From: DASWIV01 sp036397475
GTDB taxonomy: Bacteria; JAJVIF01; JAPKYR01
Assembly (NCBI GenBank): GCA_036397475.1
Contig: DASWIV010000052.1
Coordinates: forward strand, 1-12,161
Direction of reading: 5' to 3'
Length of the DNA: 12,161 bases
Positions 7,347-12,161 of the stretch are shown piece after piece. The notes beneath the pieces are model-generated. The model made no database searches. It was not told where the DNA came from and was given only the letters and a program-made list of their open reading frames with translations. How positions within the stretch are numbered: the stretch's first letter is position 1; the number at the start of each line of letters is the position of its first letter. The position numbers and the translations under genes were made by a program.

Positions 7347-7458
7347 GGGACGGTCGTCCTGATGGCGGCAGTGCCTGTTAAATCTCCTAGCCATCTATAC
7401 GATCCGATGAGCCCCTTATGAACAAGTCTAAGATCAGACGGCCGTCCCTGTTTTTTTT
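7347..7458 (+). ncRNA. Candidate structured non-coding RNA, 3' domain closing on a U-tract
   Basis: GGGACGGTCGTC (7347-7358) pairs over its whole length with GACGGCCGTCCC (7437-7448), giving 11 Watson-Crick pairs and one G-U, and is followed two bases later by eight T (7451-7458). Within the 78 enclosed bases, GATGGC (7361-7366) pairs with GCCATC (7390-7395), and CTT/AAG around 7414-7425 can form a small loop. This is what a multibranched RNA with a terminator-like 3' end would look like. I checked it by eye against RNase P, tmRNA, SRP, 6S and common riboswitch consensus motifs and found no match. Transcription from the left is assumed; no clear promoter was found. Confidence 0.35.
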
Positions 7459-7510
7459 GCCAACGATTCAAATTGGCCTCACTTATATACGCTCGTTAAA
7501 TTCCCACGTT

Positions 7511-7531
7511 CGACGCCCCACGGATGCGTCG
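7511..7531 (+). ncRNA. Small hairpin preceding the terminator
   Basis: CGACGC (7511-7516) and GCGTCG (7526-7531) form a perfect 6-bp stem with the loop CCCACGGAT. It lies 16 bases before the terminator stem at 7548 and may be part of the 3' end of the same transcript. No riboswitch class is supported. Confidence 0.35.
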
Positions 7532-7547
7532 GAAGGAAGAATCAGGG

Positions 7548-7578
7548 AAAGCCGCCGGCAGCAATGCCGGCGCTTTTT
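7548..7578 (+). terminator. Rho-independent terminator
   Basis: CGCCGGCA (7553-7560) and TGCCGGCG (7565-7572) form a perfect 8-bp stem with loop GCAA. AAAG/CTTT extends it past a one-base bulge, and five T follow (7574-7578). It ends a plus-strand transcript arising somewhere in 6740-7500 and insulates the downstream promoter. With no gene upstream on this strand, it supports a non-coding transcript in the gap. Confidence 0.8.
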
Positions 7579-7627
7579 CATTTAACTTCTGTTACATATT
7601 TTTTATAATAAATTTCTGCTTAAACTA

Positions 7628-7656
7628 TTGACAGAACATGCTTTCCAAATTAAATT
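7628..7656 (+). promoter_or_regulatory. Promoter of the large lipoprotein/peptidase gene
   Basis: A perfect -35 box TTGACA (7628-7633) is followed after 17 bases by TAAATT (7651-7656; 4 of 6 match TATAAT). Transcription would start near 7663, giving a leader of under 30 bases before the GTG at 7691. A second TATAAT at 7604-7609 lacks a good -35. Confidence 0.6.
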
Positions 7657-7676
7657 AAAATTAATAAGCTGAGTTC

Positions 7677-7684
7677 AGGAGGAA
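7677..7684 (+). promoter_or_regulatory. Ribosome-binding site that decides the start
   Basis: AGGAGGAA is a near-ideal Shine-Dalgarno. The in-frame TTG at 7685 directly touches it and is too close. The in-frame GTG at 7691 lies eight bases past AGGAGG and is the best in-frame start. The ATG at 7689 has better spacing still but is out of frame and stops after ten codons. Confidence 0.65.
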
Positions 7685-7690
7685 TTGAAT

Positions 7691-8284
7691 GTGCCAATCT
7701 TTAAATCCCCCTGGTTTGTAATAACCGCTTCACTAATAGCCATTGTTATCTGCGGATGTAATGCCGCGGGGAATTCCCCTTTATCGCCTGATGAATGGAA
7801 TAATGATTCCAGACTAACATCACAAGATCCCCACGAAATTATAATTAAATCCCCCGATTTATACTGGGAATTTACAGGACCCACGGAAATGCTTGATGAA
7901 GGATGGAGAGATTTTTCGGCTACATTGGAAACTGACATTACATTCAGCGCATCTCTTATCAGCGCAGAGGGACAAAAATTCGATGGTCAGATCGCTGTTT
8001 ATCTCGACGGAGAAGAACATCCATTTTCCTTTTTGGATGGTGCTTTGGCAGTCCCAACATTAGATCTAAAGCCAGGAAGACATATTATTAATGTGGTTGC
8101 TTCGGGAACAAAGGATTTTGCGTCAAATACGTTGACCTTCGAAGTGTTGGAATATGCGCCATCCATGCAGATGGTATTGGAGAAGATGACGGAAAAATAT
8201 ATGTATCCTTCGACCGAAACATTCCTGAATCGCAACTTGGTGATATATCAAAGTGGTCACCGGAATTCTTCATGGGGAATATGA
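7691..8284 (+). CDS. N-terminal fragment: lipoprotein signal and Ig-like segment
   Basis: Starting from GTG 7691, the first 23 residues form a lipoprotein signal (MPIFKSPWFVI, a hydrophobic stretch, then ICG-C with the lipidated Cys at 23), followed by a polar spacer (NAAGNSPLSPDEW). About 130 residues of beta-prone sequence follow (FSASLISAEGQKFDGQIAVY, GRHIINVVASGTKDFASNTL), resembling an Ig-like or cohesin-type domain. From about residue 156 the reading frame is no longer the native one. The tail (SMQMVLEKMTEKYMYPSTE onward) has no beta-domain character and ends at a TGA at 8282. If only this piece is made, it would be a short lipoprotein lacking the peptidase domain. Confidence 0.55.
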   Translation: MPIFKSPWFVITASLIAIVICGCNAAGNSPLSPDEWNNDSRLTSQDPHEIIIKSPDLYWEFTGPTEMLDEGWRDFSATLETDITFSASLISAEGQKFDGQIAVYLDGEEHPFSFLDGALAVPTLDLKPGRHIINVVASGTKDFASNTLTFEVLEYAPSMQMVLEKMTEKYMYPSTETFLNRNLVIYQSGHRNSSWGI

Positions 8285-10779
8285 GTAAACTGGAAGTGAT
8301 CGGCGATAGGAATAAGGTCAGAATCGAGTTTACTGTTCCTCTTTACCCAGAGAACTTTAACGATTTCAAGGGCCAGCCTGAAATTCCATCAATGACATTC
8401 AATTCGTCCTTAGGGGAAATCAAAGGGAACATTCTCAACGATTTTGATGGAAGCAAGTCAGGACAGAAATTTGCTCAAATGGCTTATTGTGATAAAGGGT
8501 CTGTAGCCCCAATAGTCTTTGAACAGTGCATTGAGCCATTGGAATGGTCAATCGAACGTGAACACCTCGTTACCTTAGGGAAGGAAGACAGAAGAGCATA
8601 CACACTGGAATACTGGCCGCCGTTTGTAGTAGAGAACTGGGGCAACTGCAATAATCAGGTTGTTGTCAGATTTCATGTACTGACTGAAGACCATCTTGAC
8701 TGGACAGATCCGCTAAACTGGGGAGCTCAGTTCGACAATCTGGATGTCAAAGCCGGCAGCACATGGAGCTCAGAAACATACCTGAATGGAGTATTCCAGA
8801 TATTTTTCAGAGGTTACAGATATGCTCCACCCAGCTGGTGTGATGGCAGAATGGAGTTACGACTCGATTGTTATCCATGCGGTCCTGATCCTTATGATCC
8901 TCCCGGCTTTGAAACAAAAGGTTTTGAAGTCGATGAAACCATCCGTGAGGATTATAAGCCTCCTAAATTCGATGAAATATACCTGGTTCCCGGAGCACAA
9001 ATTAATGACCATGTAGCCAATGTTTTAATACCTGGCCTCGCTGGATTTGGCCAGGCGTATGGTGCGAATGGGTCCCCAAATAATGTATATGACTATTATA
9101 TGACGCGATTGGGAGATTATATTGGAGGCTGGCTATCTGAGAATCCTGATGGACTTGTTGCAGTTGTAAAGGCATACGACGAAGCCAGCGATGAAGGCAG
9201 ATGGTTATATCCGTTTCTTTCAATCGATTACACGCAGGACAGTGTGAATTACATTATAGAAGATGCAGCAAATCAGATGTTCTATGTAGATACTTTTCCC
9301 CTGAAAACTAACGAATACACAATCGAGGAATGGCCCAAGATGACCGCGGGAAATCCCTGGTGGGATCCCAATGATCTATACCTTGCTACTGATGGTCTTG
9401 CCGCAGGTGAATATTCTGTTTGGATTATCCCGATAGATTGCGAGTGGCTGACTTATTCAAGCGCAAGATTCAGGATCCGTGACGATGTGAATAACTGGCG
9501 ACGCAGTGAAGAATTAATTATGGACCTTGATGAGGGCGCGATACAGATGACTGGTCCGGATACAGCGGAAGATGGGCAGGAAGTCATACTTACTGCGGTA
9601 ATAAACAGTGATTTTACTTCGCCGGAGCTATATAAGGAGGTCATCTGGAGTGTAAGTGATTCCGGTGAAGGACCGTGGTATGGTCCTAACGATATCTGGC
9701 CCATTCCTCCCGAGGTTGAAGTGCATTCCGATTTGCCGGATGAGCAGTACTGGGATGGCCAGACATTCACTATAGAGGCATTTCATGATTGTCCGTTGTA
9801 TGTGAAAGCGAGGATAGAAATTTGCACCGTGACACTTGAAGATGTCCATGATATTCATTGGATGGCAAGGAGTGGGCAGACCATTGAAGGATATTGTGGT
9901 AGCGGAATTAAACTTAGAATTGAGCCTGGTGTTCGACGAGAATCTTCAAGTGGATCTCAGCCCCCCAATCAATATTTATCAGAAGTCTATTGGATTGATG
10001 GTCCATCGATTCCTATTCAAGAAGAATATTTATCGATCAATTGTGCTGACCCATACAGTGAGGGGGAATGGCATGACTATGCATTAGAGAATGTGCCAAC
10101 TCAACCAGATTGTCCTTCTCAGCCAGATAAGAAGGCTCATTTTACCCCAATTCTGGCGGAAATGGAGATTGGTCAAATTCAAATATCAATCTGTATTCCT
10201 TCATATGCTAACTATGACTTATATGAGATTTATGCAATTAAACCTGGTGCCGAGATTCCTGTATGGTTTGATATAGTTAATGGGCCATGGAGTGTAGGGT
10301 CAATGGATGAATGTCCATGTAACGACGGTTATTACACTTCAACAAATCACGTTTGGAATATTTCTGCTGAGGATTGTGGGTATTATGAACTTAGAGTTGA
10401 AGGCCGTATGACAGGTGCGCAAAGAGGGGATTGCATAGCTGAAGATCAAATAGAGGTTTTTTTAGATAAGGTAAGAATAGACGATTTTTTCCTAGTTGGA
10501 CCAATTTATTTTGGAGATAAATACCTGTGGGGAGGTCACAGAATGCCCCATGAACCAGGAAATCTAAATGGAACTGTAGACTGCAGTGGATTTATTACAC
10601 AGGTTTTAAAGAGATTAGCTAGAAATCAACCGGGAGATCCTTACTCTTGGCCAATTATTCATATGGGAGCATGGTGTTGGGATCCAGCAGACTGCTCAGG
10701 CCCTGGACATGATGAACATCAATCCTTAGGTCCACCCAATACATTTAGGACTAATACGATACCTCTGGAGAACTTGTAG
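8272..10779 (+). CDS. Middle fragment: beta-rich Ig-like regions and first half of an NlpC/P60 domain
   Basis: An open frame of 835 residues without its own signal peptide. Native coding in this frame extends upstream to about 8165, so the first ATG is probably not a true gene start. An ATG at 8281 overlaps the TGA of the N-terminal fragment (ATGA), which could allow coupled restart. Contents are beta-rich segments with many Trp, Tyr, Pro and Cys pairs. An Ig-like unit lies around 430-560 (GAIQMTGPDTAEDGQEVILT). From about residue 740 the peptidase domain begins (GDKYLWGGHRM) with the nucleophile in VDCSGF (C771). The TAG at 836 removes the catalytic His, so this product alone should be inactive. 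Composition becomes AT-rich from about 9950. Confidence 0.55.
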   Translation: MGNMSKLEVIGDRNKVRIEFTVPLYPENFNDFKGQPEIPSMTFNSSLGEIKGNILNDFDGSKSGQKFAQMAYCDKGSVAPIVFEQCIEPLEWSIEREHLVTLGKEDRRAYTLEYWPPFVVENWGNCNNQVVVRFHVLTEDHLDWTDPLNWGAQFDNLDVKAGSTWSSETYLNGVFQIFFRGYRYAPPSWCDGRMELRLDCYPCGPDPYDPPGFETKGFEVDETIREDYKPPKFDEIYLVPGAQINDHVANVLIPGLAGFGQAYGANGSPNNVYDYYMTRLGDYIGGWLSENPDGLVAVVKAYDEASDEGRWLYPFLSIDYTQDSVNYIIEDAANQMFYVDTFPLKTNEYTIEEWPKMTAGNPWWDPNDLYLATDGLAAGEYSVWIIPIDCEWLTYSSARFRIRDDVNNWRRSEELIMDLDEGAIQMTGPDTAEDGQEVILTAVINSDFTSPELYKEVIWSVSDSGEGPWYGPNDIWPIPPEVEVHSDLPDEQYWDGQTFTIEAFHDCPLYVKARIEICTVTLEDVHDIHWMARSGQTIEGYCGSGIKLRIEPGVRRESSSGSQPPNQYLSEVYWIDGPSIPIQEEYLSINCADPYSEGEWHDYALENVPTQPDCPSQPDKKAHFTPILAEMEIGQIQISICIPSYANYDLYEIYAIKPGAEIPVWFDIVNGPWSVGSMDECPCNDGYYTSTNHVWNISAEDCGYYELRVEGRMTGAQRGDCIAEDQIEVFLDKVRIDDFFLVGPIYFGDKYLWGGHRMPHEPGNLNGTVDCSGFITQVLKRLARNQPGDPYSWPIIHMGAWCWDPADCSGPGHDEHQSLGPPNTFRTNTIPLENL

Positions 10780-11010
10780 CATGGTGATGTAATTGTATGG
10801 CATAACTTGGATACGCCGCATGTTGCTATGTTTGATTACTGGGAAGGTAACCCAACAGCTCTTGTGGCTCATACTATGGAGTCACGAGTATCTGGAGGAC
10901 CTGGTCAGTATTCTAGGCACCTAACAAGAGAAGGAGAGCAAGCTCCTGATGAAGCTTATCATACTGCTCATAGATTTAGAGAAAATGTCGTTTTTATTGA
11001 CTGTGAATAA
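10780..11010 (+). pseudogene. C-terminal part of the NlpC/P60 domain after the in-frame TAG
   Basis: In the same frame as the preceding fragment, directly after the TAG, 76 codons continue the peptidase domain: HGDVIVWHNLDTPHVAMF matches the family's GDxVxF...HVGI strand. The catalytic His is at 10819-10821, and a second His (ALVAHTME, 10870-10872) is a candidate for the third polar residue. The frame ends at TAA 11008-11010. No ribosome-binding site or good start codon is seen for independent translation. A TTG at 10807 is available but unconvincing. Confidence 0.6.
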
Positions 11011-11026
11011 GGAAGGAAGACCTAAA

Positions 11027-12161
11027 ATGAAGATAATTTTTGAATCTACAAAATTATTAATAATATCTTTAGCTGTGATTTATAGTTATCTATATACACC
11101 TATATCGCATGCAGATGTTTATTATACATCGAATGAATTGTTTAATATTCCTTGGAGTAGTGGTATATGGTCAGGACCTAATGGTGAGGTGTCAACTGTT
11201 TGGAACTTGCAAGACCCTCCTGTTGAATATAGTGGATATATTGATCCACCTGGACCGTGGGCGACAAACGAAAATAATTTTATTTTAGTTGATTTCATAG
11301 AATCTGGTGGAATTCTCCATAAATATGATATGCAAGGAACCTGGCTAAATTCCTTAATATTAGATTCTCTGGATGCATCATATCCGGACCAAATTGAAAT
11401 TAGTAATAATGGTTACATTTTATTAAACAAGCGGGTCTATAGCGGCCTGGTTTACACGCAAAATTTAATCTTGCTTGATCCTGAACTCAATTTGGTGAAA
11501 GACATTCAAACAGGCATGGACTATATGCATATCCTGTCAATCACTCGTTCAATTCATAACTCTTTTTATGTTGAGTTTGTAGTAAGTCCTCCAAATTTAG
11601 TAATAGGGGACACTTATAATGATACATACCTTATAGAAGTAACTACAGATGGAAATATTTCTTCGCCTGAATTATTAGGATCAATGAATAGAAACTCAGG
11701 CATTGTGTTTTATTACATCACCTCAAATAGGGAATTTAAAGACCGATTAGAAGATTTACATGGCAATTATTATCAAATAGAAAAATTTTCTGGTTCTAAT
11801 GTGGTGGAAGTTTATTCTCCATCAGATGAATTATTGCATGCTGTTTATGTCCAATCTGGATCAGGTTATGGTAGGTTTCAGTCAGCTTTAAACAGAAATA
11901 TTATAGTTTCAACGAATGGGGACATTTTTACTCTCCACGCTGATTCGCAAGGTGTTTTTCTATCCAAACATACGCAACAATTCAACAACCCCCCCATCTG
12001 CGTTGTTAACACAGTCACTCCCATGCCTTACATCGGGCCACTACCCGCATCAATCGAATTCGATGCAACCGGATGTTCCGATCCCGATCCCGGCGATTCA
12101 ATCACTTACGAGTGGGACTTCGATGGCGACGGTAACTTCTCCGAACCCATCGACGATGCAT
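11027..12161 (+). CDS. Secreted PKD-domain protein, 3' end outside window
   Basis: 378 codons are visible and the frame runs off the right edge. The N-terminus has a Sec signal peptide: KII...K, a hydrophobic stretch (LLIISLAVIYSYLY), and a likely cut after ISHA (residue 29). Residues about 30-318 are beta-rich with recurring short strands and Gly/Asn turns (YILLNKRVYSG, LILLDPELNLV, YLIEVTTDGNI), suggestive of a propeller-like fold but without a clear motif. From about 320 a PKD domain begins: NNPPICVV, then FDATGCSDPDPGD, then YEWDFDGDG. PKD domains are Ig-like extracellular modules often used in adhesion or on secreted enzymes. The ATG is 16 bases after the previous TAA with GGAAGGAAG just upstream, so it is probably cotranscribed with the peptidase gene. 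GC is very low up to about 11940, then about 50-55% in the PKD part. Confidence 0.85.
   Translation, partial: MKIIFESTKLLIISLAVIYSYLYTPISHADVYYTSNELFNIPWSSGIWSGPNGEVSTVWNLQDPPVEYSGYIDPPGPWATNENNFILVDFIESGGILHKYDMQGTWLNSLILDSLDASYPDQIEISNNGYILLNKRVYSGLVYTQNLILLDPELNLVKDIQTGMDYMHILSITRSIHNSFYVEFVVSPPNLVIGDTYNDTYLIEVTTDGNISSPELLGSMNRNSGIVFYYITSNREFKDRLEDLHGNYYQIEKFSGSNVVEVYSPSDELLHAVYVQSGSGYGRFQSALNRNIIVSTNGDIFTLHADSQGVFLSKHTQQFNNPPICVVNTVTPMPYIGPLPASIEFDATGCSDPDPGDSITYEWDFDGDGNFSEPIDDA

Larger units (their letters stand above)
7691..11010 (+). pseudogene. Large lipoprotein with C-terminal NlpC/P60-type peptidase domain, broken by a frameshift and an in-frame TAG
   Basis: Reconstructed, this is one protein of about 1106 residues: a lipoprotein signal peptide, several beta-rich Ig-like segments, and a C-terminal NlpC/P60 (papain-like) domain of the kind that cuts peptidoglycan stem peptides. 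Two lesions interrupt it. First, the reading frame shifts by -1 between about 8150 and 8172: coherent coding (TLTFEVLEYAP) leaves one frame and coherent coding (DGIGEDDGKIYVSF) resumes in the other, consistent with one lost base. Second, a TAG at 10777-10779 interrupts LENL-stop-HGDVIVW, where the family usually has L-x-P-G-D. The frame stays open after it for 76 more codons. Sequence errors, a genuine pseudogene or recoding could each explain this. The pieces are listed separately. Confidence 0.75.

Noticed and set aside
7058..7471. A 137-codon open frame on the minus strand in the gene-free region
   Set aside because: It starts at TTG with only a weak GAGG ahead, has no recognisable domain, and overlaps the stem-forming bases and T-run of the RNA candidate. 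Chance openness seems more likely, though a homology search could overturn this.
7530..7575. Cobalamin riboswitch core, suggested by AGGGAA before paired GC-rich bases
   Set aside because: The rest of the B12-box consensus is absent, and the paired bases form the terminator.
7505..7578. Guanidine-II (mini-ykkC) riboswitch, two hairpins with ACGG in the first loop
   Set aside because: The second hairpin loop is GCAA and lacks the required ACGR, and the second stem is a plain terminator.
8150..8284. Programmed -1 frameshift
   Set aside because: There is no X-XXY-YYZ slippery heptamer and no obvious downstream stimulatory hairpin; a one-base loss explains it more simply.
10777..10779. TAG recoded as an amino acid throughout the genome
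   Set aside because: The lipoprotein gene at 5189 uses TAG as a true stop just before its terminator. Other stops in the window are TGA and TAA, so a global code change is not supported.
1..12161. CRISPR array, tRNA or rRNA genes, insertion sequence ends
   Set aside because: No regularly spaced repeats, tRNA-like cloverleaf, rRNA segments or transposase-like frames were seen on either strand.

Overview
The window looks like a bacterial chromosome segment from a diderm (Gram-negative-type) organism. The signs are an RND exporter, two lipobox-bearing lipoproteins, a Sec-exported PKD protein, closely packed genes and Shine-Dalgarno sites. I cannot name the organism. Roughly 50% GC in most genes and large secreted Ig/PKD-like proteins would fit several poorly cultured lineages.

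Layout. Positions 1-3197 (minus) hold almost all of an RND efflux pump inner-membrane subunit, running off the left edge. A divergent promoter region (3198-3363) separates it from a plus-strand operon: peptide deformylase (3364-4131) with an unusual 65-70-residue acidic insert, then two small single-pass membrane proteins of unknown function (4124-4423, 4423-5097), each overlapping the gene before it. A terminator hairpin (5132-5153) lies between this operon and a convergent lipoprotein gene (5189-6739, minus).

Positions 6740-7690 are about 950 bases without a convincing gene but rich in inverted repeats. They include a candidate structured RNA ending in eight T (about 7176-7458), a strong terminator (7548-7578) and a promoter with a perfect TTGACA box (7628-7656).

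Positions 7691-11010 hold one large lipoprotein gene with a C-terminal NlpC/P60-type cysteine peptidase domain. It is broken twice: by a one-base frameshift near 8150-8172, and by an in-frame TAG at 10777-10779 lying between the catalytic Cys and His codons. Sixteen bases later a secreted protein with a PKD domain (11027 to the right edge) begins. The 3' part of the broken gene and most of the PKD protein are strongly AT-rich. Composition returns abruptly to about 50-55% GC at the PKD domain, which suggests mosaic or transferred DNA.

The two left-hand units are probably housekeeping or efflux functions. The right half looks like a variable cell-surface/secreted-protein locus. I found no clear new multi-gene system. 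The best leads are the acidic deformylase insert with its two coupled membrane partners, the structured-RNA candidate, and the doubly interrupted peptidase gene.
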